Shown: positions 39,800 through 54,319 of the stretch, piece after piece
How positions within the stretch are numbered: position 1 is the stretch's first letter
How the letters are laid out: every line of letters begins with the position of its first letter
Origin: Pogonophryne albipinna
Taxonomy: Eukaryota; Chordata; Actinopteri; Perciformes; Artedidraconidae
Assembly (NCBI GenBank): GCA_028583405.1
Contig: CM053246.1
Span: 23,346,412-23,410,411, forward strand
Direction: 5' to 3'
Length of the DNA stretch: 64,000 nt
Notes under the pieces: model-generated
Told to the model about the DNA's origin: nothing
What the model saw: only the letters and a program-made list of their open reading frames with translations
Databases searched by the model: none
Translations under genes and position numbers: made by a program

Positions 39800-41424
39800 A
39801 GGAGGAGGAGAGCAGCGTGGACTGACTGCACGTCAGCTAACTCAGCATCACAATGTGAGGTTCCGGTTAGACCCTTCAAATTAAAAGCATGTCCACCTTA
39901 ATTCACCTGATTTCACCCTTTGTCCTTTTGGGTTTATGCGTATATGCGTATATGAGCAGAATATTGAATGAATGTGGCATATAGGAATCATGTAATAGAA
40001 AGTAGTGATATAAATACGCAAAAGATTGACTCCATCTGTTTTTGACGTATACTTTTATTTTGAAGGCAGCTTGTTTTTTTAGAGTTTAAAACGTTTTAAT
40101 CACTGGTAATTTATTATAATTAATTTGTCATTATGTATATGGTCAATCCTATGGTCAATATGCAAACTGTTGATAAAGTACAGATCATACACGTATGTGA
40201 TGAAATTATATAACTATCATAAATACAATTTATAAAAACTTGAATTTTTCAAAAACAGTAGTAGGACCAAAAAAAAGCTTACACATCTGAGAACAAGTCT
40301 GAATCACCTCAGTTTTGTTTTTGTTTTATTTAAACCACGTGCCTTAGTACTCGAAAGCAACAATTAGCTTAATAATAAAACTCCATATGGTGAGGTGAAT
40401 ACATCAAATCACTGGCAATGCAGTAAGACATACTTTGTGACCTTAACTTATGATATTGTATCAAAATAACATTATACTGTGCTCATATTGTTAAGATTTC
40501 TGTTGAGACCTTTGCATGTATCTTGGTCAAACGTTTATAGTATCGTTCAAACCAGTAAGGCCATAGGTATGATCCAGAAGCATGTCCTTTTGCCTAACTT
40601 TCATGCTTACACATTGAAAAATATTTGATTTAAATTGACCAGGTGCACAAGTAAACTACATTAATTCAGTCAATTAATATGAAAGTGTCATAAACTCCAT
40701 GGTCTTAAATTAACATATCTGGCTGAAAATCTATCTTAACTTGGCATGGCTCTTGGCACAACTGAGAGGCAAATCAAACAAGACGTATCTGGTCGATTCT
40801 GGATACTTAACCATGTTGTAACCATGTTGTTGCAGCTGTACCTCTTGGACCTAAGCTTTTTGCCAGCTCATATTTAAGCTCCTAACCGAGAATGCTGCCT
40901 TTTCACCTGGTTGATGAACTCCAGATTCAGTTTATTTACACCTGATTGCCTGCCAACTTTTTTTTTTATCAGCAGGGCCTGCATCTTTGGGTCAAGGCTG
41001 TGTTATTGCTACAACACAGATTGTTTTCAGAGAGTTGTGTGGTCCATCATCCTTGAAGGAGGGGATACGAATCTTTATACGACACAGAAGCTAACCTTCT
41101 TTTTAGAGGTTAGTGTTGACAGTGTAAACAGAGTAGAAGTAGGACAGTCACCTCTCCATGGCCTAAATATGACAGGCAAGGCTTTGGTTAATGTTTTAGC
41201 CATCTAACTTGCTAAAGCTGCACTTGCACAGTGCTTCAACATTTCACGCTCTGATGCAACCTGTACTGTTCTGGGTGAATAGTTATCTTTTTCTAGCTCA
41301 AACATTGAAAAAACACTTATATTAGGGATAATGACAGAGTGGAGGGAGTTTCACGTTCTGATGAGCTGTGATTCACAGGATCAGTGTTTAAGTTCTACAC
41401 ACAAATGTAATATCACACCTCTTT
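39800..41424. other. Intergenic, upstream of distal arrdc2 promoter
   Basis: AT-rich with no recognisable exon or element end. Confidence 0.45.
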
Positions 41425-43014
41425 TTAACCTCTTAAGCCCGAGGGTCCCCCCAGTGGAACCCCCCCACCGTTTTTTTATGAGACTATGTCTCAGGGCTTC
41501 TTAACATTTATGAAACTATTAATGTTCCATACCCTTTTAACGCTAAGAAACTCAGCTAACTGACAATGTGAACCATTTTTAGCTAAAAGAAACACAAGAG
41601 TAATACCAAGCCTTTGAATTAGCATGGAGAGAAAAAATGCTAACTAATGCTAACGGAATTTTGCACAGCACTCACGGTAGAAATGCCCTTATTACTATCT
41701 TAACTGCACAAACAAGATATCCGATTAAAGCTGAGACTCCACAGATTCCAGACATGTAATATCATCACTGTACGCCCCCGATTTGCGGAGCTATCAGCCA
41801 GAAAAGAGAAAGTAAACAACATCCGGTTTAAAAAATATTACAATAATTTCGTTTTACCTTTTTTGATTTGTGATCAAAAGTTGTGTTCACCGGAATAAAA
41901 ACGCCGCTCAAGGTTAATCCAATGTCTTTGTGTCACGTAGAAATTTTGACTGATAATCCTTCATCATATTTATGGCAATATACTGGGTATAAAGTTTTGC
42001 CGTCCAGGCGTGCACTTTCAGATATGCTTTGTTCGCTTCTCTATTACGTCCGCTATGGTAATGTTTACGTTGATTTGGGAACTGCCCATCGATTCTATTG
42101 GTTCTGATGGTTAAGAAAAAGGTGTAAATCACACGAATCGACCAATGGGTTCCAGAGATATGGTCCTGCGTAAAGTATAAAGAATGCCAGCCAGTTTAAG
42201 TACATTACGCAGGCGGCTTCATTTATTGTTTACTACTAACCGCAGGCATTGCAGCAGAACCCAGAGCACACGGAGCACAGAGCGGACAGCAGATAACGGA
42301 ATTGCAGTTTTATTGCTTATAGATTATCAGAACATTTCAAAGGGGACACAGCCACATTGGATATTAACCTATGGATTAACTACATCATCGTTTTTATCGT
42401 TTTAATGCCATTGAAGACCAGTTTAGACCAGACAAAGAGGAAGGTAAGCCATTAGCCTAGCGCATGCTAGTACCTAGCTCCACTTGTTTTGATGTACGTT
42501 TTTGTTGATAACGTCGCAAGTTTGTATCTTTCAGTGTTGAGGTGGGCACCGTTAGATTCTGTGTCTTTACGATCATAAACGATGTGTTGGATGTGCAGCT
42601 AGGATAAGTAATAAGGGAGCTAGGAGTGATTTTTGGTGCAGTAATAGGTTAGCATTTTTCGCTCGGGGCTAATTCAGATGCTCACTGTTAGCATTGTGTG
42701 TTTTTTTTGAAAAAATAAATGAAAAAGATCAGTTAAATGAGTTTTTTCCCGTTATATGGATATAAAATATTCATAGTTTATTAAATAGTAAGGTTCCTTA
42801 GACGTTGTTTCCTGCAAATGACGCGATTTCGGTCCGTGGGGCCTATAAGTGCTATATAAATAAACTTGCCTTGCCTTACGACGCTGAAGTTGGCTTCCGA
42901 TTCAGAGCATCCGATTCGGCAGTTAAGGGGAAAGTTAAGGGACATTTAATTTACAGCGCTGAGCGAACAATCCTCCGTGTTTGAACCTCTTAAATCGCTG
43001 CATAGCCGATTTAT

Positions 43015-43560
43015 TTGGACTGGATTATCGCAGAGGGTCTAAAGATTCTTTATAACACAGTTTCTGATTTGTGAAACCTTAATTTTATTTGTGAAAATAC
43101 AAACAAGGGAGATTTCAGTGCTTTTTTCGCATCCTGACCACATTAGACCAGGTCCTGATCTAAAACCACTAGACCTACACTCATCAAATCTGGACTGGAT
43201 TATCCCACGGAGGCTAAAGATTCTTTATAACCCAGTTTGAGATTTGTGAAACCTTTATTCTATTTGTGAAAATACAAAAAGTGAGATTTCAGTGCTTTTT
43301 TTACATGTAGACCACATTAGACCAGGTCCTGATCTAAAACCACTAGACCTACACTCATCAAATCTGGACTGGATTATCCCAGAGGGTCTAAAGATTCTTT
43401 ATAACACAGTTTGAGATTTGTGAAACCTTAATTCTAGTTGTGAAAATACAAACAAGGGAGATTTCAGTGCTTTTTTTACAAGTAGACCACATTAGACCAG
43501 GTCCTGATCTAAAACCACTAGATTTACACTCATCAAATCTGGACTGGATTATCCCAGAGA
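43015..43560 (+). repeat. ~176-bp subterminal tandem repeat, left side
   Basis: Three copies marked by GGACTGGATTATCCCA, spaced 175-177 bp, with AAAGATTCTTTATAAC and CCTGATCTAAAACCACTAGA in each. Confidence 0.85.
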
Positions 43561-43648
43561 CACAAACAGGACGACACTCCCAGTACCTGCCAGAGGACAG
43601 CAAGGCAGGGAGCACAGACAGGCAGAAGGGGGGAGGGGTCGTCACAAC
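43561..43648 (-). mobile_element. LTR fragment related to the gypsy LTR at 2774-3152
   Basis: Minus strand TGTGACGACCCCTCCCCCC, then CTGCCTTGCTG and GGGAGTGTCGTCCTGTTTGTG. It corresponds to the first ~90 bp of the other LTR with a few differences. It is truncated inside a subterminal repeat. Confidence 0.65.
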
Positions 43649-43959
43649 ATGTTCTTTTGTTTTGTTTTATTGTTCTGTCTTTTTATTTATTTAAGTATTC
43701 CAGTAATGTATGTTGCATGTTTTAATTTGATTGTATTTACTTGTTGTATATATTATAAATAATCTTTAGACTCTCTGGGATAATCCAGTCCAAATAAATC
43801 GGCTATGCAGCGATGTAAGAGGTTCAAACACGGAGGATTGACTGCGGTCAAGCCAGCCTCCACTCGGGAAAACCTGGTCAAGCCAGCCCGCACGTGATAT
43901 TGCGGTGCGCGAATTACCTATGCATTACGGTAGAGTCCTGGAAACACTGCCTCTGTGTT

Positions 43960-45318
43960 AAGATGAGAATAAAACAAAAACTGTCCAGTATCAAAGACTC
44001 ATCTCACTCCAGGGTGATAGCAGGACACCCCATCTAGTCACTTAGAAAAAATCAGGACATTCTGATGTAGAGTTTCAAACTAAAAGACCTTTGAAGTCTC
44101 ATATATGAGCTATAATCCCTCTGTGTTAAAATGAGAATAAAACAAAAACTGTCCAGTATCAAAGACTCGACTCATTCCAGGGTGATAGCAGGACACCCCA
44201 TCTAGTCACTCAGAAAAAATGAGGACATTCTGATGTACAGTTTCAAAATAAAAGACCTTTGAAATCTCTATTGTATGAGCTATCATCCCTGTTTTTAGAT
44301 GAGAATAAAACAAAAACTGTCCAGTATCAAAGACTCATCTCACTCCAGGCTGATAGCAGGACACCCCATCTAGTCACTCAGAAAAAATCAGGACATTCTG
44401 ATGTACAGTTTCAAAATAAAAGACATTTGAAGTCTCATATATGAGCTATCATCCCTGTTTTTAGATGGGAATAAAACAAAAACTGTCCAGTATCAAAGAC
44501 TCAGCTCACTCCAGGGCAGTGTTTCTCAAACTTTTTCATACCAAGGACCACTTAACCAATAAAAAAATACTCGCGGACCACCTAACTCCACAAATATCCA
44601 AAAACACATCGTTTTTTACAAATCGCCTGAAAATGGTACAAACAAGTGGCCACATGTGTGATGAAGGTGTTGTGCTGGGCTATATCATGCAATCGAAAGT
44701 GAAACTTAAGCTCTCTCCATTGTGGAGATATTCCCACGAGAGTGCGGAAAACTTAAATTTATTTATTTATTTCAAATGTGAAATGTTACCAATATACTCA
44801 CGGACCACTAGGGGGCGCTCACGGACCACCAGTGGTCCGCGGACCACACTTTGAGAAGCACTGCTCCAGGGTGATAGCAGGACACCCCATCTAGTCACTT
44901 AGAAAAAATCAGGACATTCTGATGTACAGTTTCAAAATAAAAGACCTTTGAAGTCTCATATATGAGCTATCATCCCTGTTTTTAGATGGGAATAAAACCA
45001 AATATGTCCAGTATCAAAGACTCATCTCACTCCAGGGTGATAGCAGGACACCCCATCTAGTCACTCAGAAAAAATAAGGACATTCTGATTTACAGTTTCA
45101 AAATAAAAGACCTTTGAAGTCTCATATATGAGCTATCATCCCTCTGTGTTAAGATGAGAATAAAACAAAAACTGTCCAGTATCAAAGACTCATCTCACTC
45201 CAGGGTGATAGCAGGACACCCCATCTAGTCACTTAGAAAAAATCAGGACATTCTGATGTACTGTTTCAAAATAAAAGACCTTTGAAGTCTCATATATGAG
45301 CTAGCATCCCTCTGTGGG
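43960..45318 (+). repeat. ~168-bp tandem repeat array
   Basis: About seven units marked by CTGTCCAGTATCAAAGACTC at 43981, 44149, 44318, 44483, then 45006 and 45172, each with GATAGCAGGACACCCCATC. The fourth unit is split by a 347-bp hAT MITE. Confidence 0.9.
44517..44863. mobile_element. hAT MITE, 347 bp
   Basis: Ends CAGTGTTTCTCAAACTTT and ...TTTGAGAAGCACTG, flanked by an exact 8-bp duplication CTCCAGGG (44509-44516, 44864-44871). Classic Charlie/hAT-type termini. The insertion is younger than the tandem array. Confidence 0.93.
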
Positions 45319-45394
45319 TATCTTGTGTCACTGTATATTTGCACATACGATATGTCCTCTGCATTTATTCCACAGCGTTTGGGGAGCAATAACG

Positions 45395-45552
<158 letters not shown>

Positions 45553-45889
45553 CGTTTAATGTTCTAACTAAAATATCGCCTCCAGGATCAGTTTTGTTTC
45601 TTTTACTTTCATATAATTACAGAAGATGTACTGTTGTGATTTTGTATTTGAATTGGTCTGTTGTATTGGAATCTGTTATGAACTGTCCAATTGAATCTGT
45701 TATGAACTGTTGTATATATATCTTTTATGAACTGTTGTATTGTAATCTGTTTTTTTTATATTGAATTTAACATTGAAATCAAATCAATAAACATATTTTA
45801 TTTAAATTGTATCCCGGTTGTTGTTTATCGTTTCAGGTACAGTAGCACGAGACAAGGATCTAAACGTTTTCAAGTTTGTATCTTCTTGG

Positions 45890-45950
45890 TCGAATGCACT
45901 TATTGTAAGTCGCTTTGGATAAAAACGTCAGCTAAATGTAATGTAATGTA
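45890..45950 (+). mobile_element. L2-type LINE/SINE 3' tail
   Basis: TTGTAAGTCGCTTTGGATAA, then CGTCAGCTAAATGTAATGTA: the conserved tail shared by fish L2 LINEs and partner SINEs. Confidence 0.7.
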
Positions 45951-46124
45951 AAAGTGGGTAAAGATAAAACTGCAGTAAGATACTGTTTTAATGCATATAC
46001 TACTGTAAAGTTATACTGTATAAACTACAGTAATGTATTTTTTTTTCACAATACAAGTATTGTATAATCACAGTAAAATATTGTTTTTGAGATTACAGCA
46101 ACCTACAAAATTACAGTACTGGGA

Positions 46125-46660
46125 TAATCCAGTCGAGATTTGATGAGTGTAGGTCTAGTGGTTTTAGATCAGGACCTGGTCTAATGTGGTCTACATGTAA
46201 AAAAAAAGCACTGAAATCTCCCTTGTTTGTATTTTCACAAATAGAATAAAGGTTTCACAAATCTCAAACTGTGTTATAAAGAATCTTTATACCCTCTGGG
46301 ATAATCCAGTCCAGATTTGATGAGTGTAGGTCTAGTGGTTTTAGATCAGGACCTGGTCTAATGTGGTCTACATGTAAAAAAAAAAGCACTGAAATCTCCC
46401 TTGTTTGTATTTTCACAAATAGAATTAAGGTTTCACAAATCATAAACTGTGTTATAAAGAATCTTTAGACCCTCTGGGATAATCCAGTCCAGATTTGATG
46501 AGTCTAGGCATAGTGGTTTTAGATCAGGACCTGGTCTAATGTGGTGAAGATGCGAAAAAAGCACTGAAATCTCCCTTGTTTGTATTTTCACAAATAGAAT
46601 AAAGGTTTCACAAATCTCAAACTGTGTTATAAAGAATCTTTAGACTCTCTGGGATAATCC
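46125..46660 (-). repeat. ~176-bp subterminal tandem repeat, right side
   Basis: Three inverted counterparts of the left subterminal repeats, starting TGGGATAATCCAGTC. Confidence 0.85.
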
Positions 46661-47490
46661 AGTCCAAATAAATCGGCTATGCAGCGATTTAAGAGGTTCA
46701 AACACGGAGGATTGTTCGCTCAGCGCTGTAAATTAAATGTCCCTTAACTTTCCCCTTAACTGCCGAATCGGATGCTCTGAATCGGAAGGCAACTTCAGCG
46801 TCGTCCTTGCCTTGCCTTGCCTAAGAGGATAACAGAGTATGTTTTTATTTTTTATTTTTTATTTTTTTCACAACAGTTGTATTTGGATGGAATGAATACC
46901 TATAGTGATAATTCAAAGTAATAAAATGATTTTTACAGTGAAAAAGTTCAAATGGAACTGATGGTTCCCAAATTACCCAGAGGTGAGTCCGCCTGGACTT
47001 TATTTTTCTAAACCTCTCTAAAAAGGTCAAATTTAACTTGTTTTGCATCAATCTTGATACAGGGTACTTATTATATGTTATAGTTTGGATTCCTAAAGCT
47101 TTTAGTCTACTAACCCATCATTCAAGGGTGGTTTTTACTATAAGTAATGTTTTTTTTTTAGGCGGACATTAGAATTTACATGTTTTTACTATGTTCCATC
47201 TGAATTTACTTTAAAATAAAAACATCTATATTGATTCTGACACTTCTATATCCAACTCACAGATGTAACTTTGCTTTGAGAGAAAAGATGATTAATTTAC
47301 CCCTTTTAGAAGTGAAGATATAGTCTTTGTTGTGTTCGTGGCATTTTCGAGCCTGAAACCTGAAAAACAGGCTCAGGGCTTAAGAGGTTAAGGTTGTTTC
47401 AAATATATCTTGGAAATATAAGAAACATGACAGTAGCTTATTAACAAAAAAGTACAGAAGAGCACAAGAGCACCAAGGCGTGTTTCTCAG

Positions 47491-50400
47491 TTACTGTATG
47501 ACAAAATTGGTGGTTAACTGGCTGAGGCCGGGACGCTGGAAGATTAACGGTTTGGCAGTGTACTCTTCACTGTGGATGGTGCGGAAGTACCGATGAGCCA
47601 GCGGGAACCTGAGGTGGCTCTAAGATTATCAGAAAGAGAAGCAGACACAATAATAACATTATTTCATTTCATTTCAAACCTTTATTTATCCAGGTGTATC
47701 CCATTGAGATAATTTATCTCTTTTTCAAGGGAGACCTGCTCAAGTAGGTTCCACAAATGATGAGTTATGCAGGAAAAAAAGGATCATATGAGACCGGGAT
47801 GCATTACATCCAATTTCTCAAGAGCATTAGCAGTCAAAATGTGCAAACTACTTATTAAATAAACTGCTGCAGGAGGTACTTATTTAGCTAACACACTTTT
47901 TACAATTTTAACTATACCAACATTATTATTTGCTATGACAGTTACTACAACTAAAAACAAATATTATGGATATACTACACTGCTGATTCTGTCAATAAAA
48001 TTACACAGGTGAGTGGTAACATTTTTGATTTAAGTTTGTGACCTCTCACCCTCTGCTGTGACGGAAAAGGTGTCTGTCTGCTGGCCTTCACAGGGAGGTA
48101 ATCACACTTGGTGGTGCTGGGGTTCAAGTCACGTTCTGCAAAACAGATTAAACTCATTTAATATCTTCATTTACCCCCTTTCAAACACACAAATGCGACT
48201 GATCAATCACCTGCGCCACTCAGTATGTTGCTGGGCAGCGGGATGGCTGGTCTGGCCCGCTCTCCATCCTGTTTGCTGAAGTTTTCTTTGGCCGTGGTCG
48301 AGTAGCACATGCTCGACAGACGGGATGGGCCGAACTGTACGTGGCTCTTGGTCATCAGGTCAGTTCCGGGTACATGAACTGGAAGCGCTGTTAGGCTCAG
48401 CTACAGGGGAACAGCCAGCATTATACAATATGGCACAATAGCATCACTGCATAACACTTTAAACTTAACAAACTGCATGAAATCTACTTCAAAGTCTAAA
48501 GAAATAGGAATACAAAAGTCAAAATCTACCTAAAGTGAAAGAATTGTTTTATCTTTATGATTAATGCAATTATGTACCAATGAGTAAAATACAAAAACAA
48601 ATAAGGATGTAGAACATCTGTTATCTCACATCATAGAAAGAGGTTCTGTTGGTCGTGACAGACATCCTCTCTTTGTCGCGGCGGGTATCGGTGTCCCCTT
48701 TGGGGAAGGAACTGTAATTTTCGTTCCTCTTTGTCACAACAACTGGATCTTCTAGGTAAAACACATTTGCAAATCGTAAAAATGTAAGCAGTGTATGTAT
48801 TGATTAGAAATATGCACTGTGCACACACACATCTTCTGAGTTACCTAAAGTTAATTCTGATGATACCCTGGATACAAAAATGTATCTCATGAATGTAATG
48901 TGCTAAACAATTGCTGAAAAAGCACCAGCTGTTTTACCATTTTCTAGTTGAGATCAAACAGTACATTACATGTTACTTGTTAGACGCTTTTATCCAAGGG
49001 ACTTACATACTCAATACTGTGGGCAATCCCCACAGGAGCAATTTGGGTGAAGTGTCTTGCCCAGGGACACAACGACATGCTGACTGCAGTGGGACTTGAA
49101 CTTGCTATCCTCTGATTCGAAGATCAGCGCATTAACCCACTGCGCCACACGCCTCCCACAAGTAACATTTAAAAGCTCAAAATAATTATTTAATGGGCTA
49201 AAGGGATCTTCACTGTGGTAAAATAGGTAATAGATCTCAATTGCCAGATAGAAACAGTGAAAACCCGGGGCAAAAACCTGTCTGGATATTAAATCTCACC
49301 AATCTTGTAGTGAGGGAAGGCTTCTCTGGTTGTGGACGACCATATCGGAGAGAGACTTCCAAGGCTGAGCTTCAAACGCTCCGTCGTCAGCACAGGTGGA
49401 CTGAATTAAAAGCAAAGAAATTGCTTTCATATGCTATTATATTTGTGTTAGAAGAAACTCAACACACGATAATCTGAGCTTCTAAGATTGGCAATATTAT
49501 TTCTAAAATGTAATATTTTATTATATTTTTTTATATATATTTCAGATTTTTGAGGACTTTGAGTAAATGAAATGTCAATGTTTTCACCAAAAGTCAAATT
49601 ATGCACTGAGAGAAATAAAGGTCTGAAATAAGATCTGAAGGATGACAAAAGGCCCTATACAGCAATGGTTTCCTGAGTTTGACGTCTGTGTGTTTAGGAT
49701 GTTAACTGGGTCCCATGGTGGGAGTTTGTCCAGGGAAGCAAAAAGGCTGCAAACCTGCAGCCAGTGGGTCGGCTGAATGATGCAGCGTGGGTCGTCTCTC
49801 TCTCTACGATGTTCACAGGGTCACCCATAGCCACTCCGGAGTGCTGAGGAAAAACATTGTAAAAGTTGTCACAGTTTTGTGCTTATAACACCCATTTCAT
49901 GGATAGCTTCATAAATAGGTCCATACTGCTGGCACTGTTGTATACTCAAAGCTGACAATGCTGGTACTTCAGGTCATAGTGTCTTCACTTATCATGCACA
50001 TATTTGTGCTGCATTCTAGTTTTACCCTTTTTATTCAGTCTGTTGTTTAACCTAAGTCAGCTTCCCTGGAACTGCTGAGTAGTTAAAGATTACTAGTTAT
50101 ATTTAAAAAACAGAATAATAAAACATTTAACACTACTCCTGTGCCTAAACCAGTATAACACAGAGGGATCTGCATCGTTACGGATGTAGATACGTTGAGC
50201 TGTGTTAGCTGCTGCTGTGTAACTGAACCTGTGAAAATAGTTGATATTTTATATGTTGATTATGTGTTTTGAATGTAAAAATCCTAATCTTTAAAGTAAC
50301 TATAGTGACTATGTTTTAGTGGTGTAAAAAGTTCAAAACTTTCCCCTAAAATGGATATTATGAGGGAATTTAAATGTAAAAGATAGTTGAAGAAAATATC

Positions 50401-51462
50401 TACATGTGAGTTGAATGTGAGTAAAAGAAGACTTGGTACAGTTTGAAGACTCAGTGCCAAAGTTGTTTCCAATAAAATGTGGTAATGTATGTAATACATT
50501 TTCTTTTTTACTTTTAAAACCATCGTATGAGTCTTTTCATTCAAGCCATGCAGTGTTTCCTTTGATAGCTCATGTCCAACACTGCTGCTGTTACCTTTTC
50601 CACAGGCACAGCTGCTCTGCTCCAGGCTCCCAGGAAGCTGTTGTTGTAATGGGAGAGCAAACTTTGATGGCGCCTGTCCCCTTTGATCGTGGGAAAGCCC
50701 TCTGCTACAGAGAAAAAAGTTAATTATTGCATTCTTTCTTCGGAATTCATAGGTAAACACTCACACAGCTATTCTCACTGTTATTTTGTAGTGTCAACAC
50801 ACTAGTTGCCAGTTCATTTCTAACTGGGTTTTTATTCATGTTCATGTCAATCAAATATGGCTTGACACTGAATCCATACTCAAATATCTATTTAACTTTG
50901 TATTCAGAAAATCTAAAATAAATAACGAATGTTGTCACTTACCTAGATGTTTGGCTGAGGCTTTTAAAACAGGACAGCAATTGTGTGGTGTGTAGGAGGC
51001 TTGGTTGGTGCTTTCTGGCAGCTTTTCTGCATGCTGGATCGCCTTGGGGGTTTCTATCTGTCGGATGGGAGAGGGAGGGGGCTGGAAAGGCTGGCGGCAG
51101 AATTGCTGGGACTGTGTGGTGAGGAAAGCCTCCTCCCCAGGGTCTGTTTGCATCTTGAAGTTAGTCTGTAGCATGGTCCAGGCTGGGATGCGGGTGATTT
51201 GTGGCATTTTGTGAGCATGGTAGGACTCCTTTGCGTCTGTCCGGTACTCCTTGATGTGCCTCAAGTCTTTGTGGTCCACCTGGGCTGCTGTAGGTGGACT
51301 AAAAGGTTCTGCTTTCTTGGAAGTAAAAGGCCTGTATTCCTCCTGAAAACGTGTTGAGAATGCATCCGGGCGGTCCCTGTCCAGAAATGGGATATTGGAA
51401 GACAGGAAGAAGTCTTTGCCCACAGGACGGCCTTGGATCAGTGTTTTCACCACGGCAGACAT
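47491..51462 (-). CDS. saxo5: Stabilizer of axonemal microtubules 5-like (TEX45-like), complete
   Basis: Eight exons on the minus strand: 50943-51462, 50595-50701, 49755-49843, 49300-49400, 48630-48751, 48211-48400, 48050-48135 and 47491-47619. All are GT-AG and in phase, giving 447 aa. The start is the ATG of MSAVVKTLIQGRP; the frame extends 21 bases further only through a GTG. The protein has no globular domain signature but shows loosely repeated segments typical of microtubule-inner/SAXO proteins: VAMGDPVNIVERETTHAASF, IWSSTTREAFPHYKI, SHVQFGPSRL with CYSTTAKENF, and RTIHSEEYTAKP. Expected role is binding axonemal microtubules in cilia or sperm flagella. Family placement (SAXO5 against other SAXO members) rests on these motifs and length from memory. 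Confidence 0.75.
47657..47775 (-). mobile_element. LINE 3' end fragment (Maui/L2-like)
   Basis: Contains CAAACCTTTATTTATCCAGG and CCCATTGAGATAATTTATCT, then CTTTTTCAAGGGAGACCTG. This block is very common in fish genomes as a LINE 3' end. It lies in the last saxo5 intron. Confidence 0.6.
48961..49158 (-). mobile_element. tRNA-derived SINE with L2-type tail
   Basis: Minus strand carries an A box TGGCGCAGTGGG, a B-box-like AGTTCAAGTCCC, and the tail TTGGATAAAAGCGTC. This is the architecture of fish V-/HE1-like SINEs. It lies in saxo5 intron 4, in the sense orientation. Confidence 0.75.
50700..50709 (-). other. saxo5: NAGNAG tandem acceptor of saxo5 exon 2
   Basis: The acceptor reads CTGTAGCAG before AGGGCTTTC. 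Using TAG or CAG both keep the frame and differ by one residue (A inserted before EGFPTIK). Confidence 0.6.
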
Positions 51463-51485
51463 ATTCGATACCACCACTGCCACAT
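51449..51485 (-). other. saxo5: Upstream ORF overlapping the saxo5 start
   Basis: An out-of-frame ATG at 51485 opens a 12-codon frame (MWQWWYRICLPW) that ends just past the main ATG. If the transcript begins upstream of 51485 it could lower translation of the main frame. A second tiny frame starts at about 51506. Confidence 0.35.
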
Positions 51486-51539
51486 TACATTACTGTACTA
51501 GCCATCTTCTTCTGCAGCAGGTGAAAAATGCTAAAATGC

Positions 51540-51553
51540 CTCACCATGGAAAC
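51540..51553 (+). promoter_or_regulatory. saxo5: RFX X-box-like site upstream of saxo5
   Basis: CTCACCATGGAAAC matches the X-box GYYNCC-AT-RGNAAC at 13 of 14 positions, about 80 bp upstream of the saxo5 ATG. Such sites drive ciliary genes, which supports the assigned function. Confidence 0.5.
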
Positions 51554-52370
51554 CTCTGTGCTATGGAACATGATGCTGATACTGTTGCTGCTGCTGTCAG
51601 GTGTCCAGTTACCTATAGCCAAATGCAATAAGTGGACTGGACACACATTTATTCAATTGTAACACCCTGCAAATTAAATGTAATCTTATATAAAATGTAA
51701 TGAAATGATACACTGTCTATGCTGGACATACTATAATCAGTATGCATCGTGCATGTTCACAATGTTGCTCTACTTTACAACAGCAGGTGTCAGTCAGGTG
51801 AAGCCGTCCAGACCAGGGTCAGACCTGTCACTGAAGGATAGGTCTTCTGCTGTGGGGTATTTCAGTGAACCCCCTTTCAGAAAGAAGAGGAATATAATCG
51901 TAGGTGCTCAAACACAAAACCGATTAGCCTATTATCTGTTGTTTAATTAGCCACAAATGCGCACTGTGTAAACGCTGTGACAGCTCTTAGCATGAGTCAC
52001 ACTGCTCGCTGCCGCCCTCGATTTTGTGAAAAATAATTCTGGCATGTATATATAACAATTTAAAAGTAATATAACATTTATAAAAAATAAATAAGAACAA
52101 AAACAATTTTGTAATAATCTTAATATTAATAAAAAATGTGTGTGGTCACTTCAATAATTGTCGTAACCTTTTAGTTATAATTTACAACGGATTTCATTAT
52201 TAGGGCCTATATATGTTTGCAATAGTGACTAGATAACAAGTAATATTCATTTTTTGTTATTTTCTTTTAAATCTGAATGTATTTTTTCTTAATTTAATTT
52301 AAAAATAATCGCTCGTAGGCCTTTATTCCCAAGGAAACCAGAAATAGGAAGTGACGTATTGCAGCCTGAG
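51554..52370. other. Divergent intergenic region between saxo5 and uba52
   Basis: Shared upstream region of two head-to-head genes. The half near uba52 is AT-rich until the ETS/CRE motif at 52347-52359. No extra gene seen. Confidence 0.6.
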
Positions 52371-52412
52371 CCTTTTCCGCTCTCTTTTCGTTGAGGCTCA
52401 GCTAACGGCCGG
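52347..52412 (+). promoter_or_regulatory. uba52: uba52 core promoter and TOP leader exon
   Basis: AGGAAGTGACGTA (ETS/CRE) precedes a pyrimidine-rich start CCTTTTCCGCTCTCTTTTC at 52371, the 5'-TOP signature of ribosomal-protein mRNAs. The leader exon ends at a GTGGGT donor after 52412, leaving the coding ATG in exon 2. Confidence 0.75.
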
Positions 52413-52818
52413 GTGGGTACACATTTTGTCTAGTACATATTCATCGAATTGTATTGAACGTGGAGTTGTTGAATGCGATTAAAACAGTATGTGGTTGTCC
52501 CATATCGACCTTTAATGTCTTTAAAGTATTTCGGCCTCTGTTAGAAGTCAGAACATAGAGAAAATAGTGACTGAGCGCCACGCTTGTGGTACGCATGTGG
52601 CGAGGCCCCGCACCGAGTTCACTCTGATGCTAACATTAGCTAACACATCGATAGCTGCTAACCAATAGCCAAACAACTTGTCACATTAAGGTTGTAAAAC
52701 GATGGAACGCTTACCATTTCGGTGTTAACGAAAGTGTATGTCTCTGTGTCGTGAACTTGAAAGATGCTCTCAGTTATTGTTTGGTTAGCTGAGTGAGCGT
52801 CTCTAAACTGTAAGCTAA

Positions 52819-54236
<1,418 letters not shown>

Positions 54237-54275
54237 ACATTTGAACTAAATCGGCTCTATGCCATTTTGTGTTAA

Positions 54276-54281
54276 AATAAA
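54276..54281 (+). terminator. uba52: uba52 poly(A) signal
   Basis: AATAAA about 40 bp after the stop codon, followed by a GT-rich stretch. The very short 3' UTR is usual for ribosomal-protein genes. Confidence 0.85.
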
Positions 54282-54319
54282 TGTGAGAAAATGGTGCTCC
54301 TTGTCTGATTTGTATTTTT

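Noticed and set aside
49085..49158. Functional tRNA gene
   Set aside because: A and B boxes are present, but the region lacks a cloverleaf acceptor stem and continues into an L2-type SINE tail.
50943..51483. saxo5 start seven codons further upstream
   Set aside because: The upstream frame begins at GTG, not ATG; the first in-frame ATG is at 51462.
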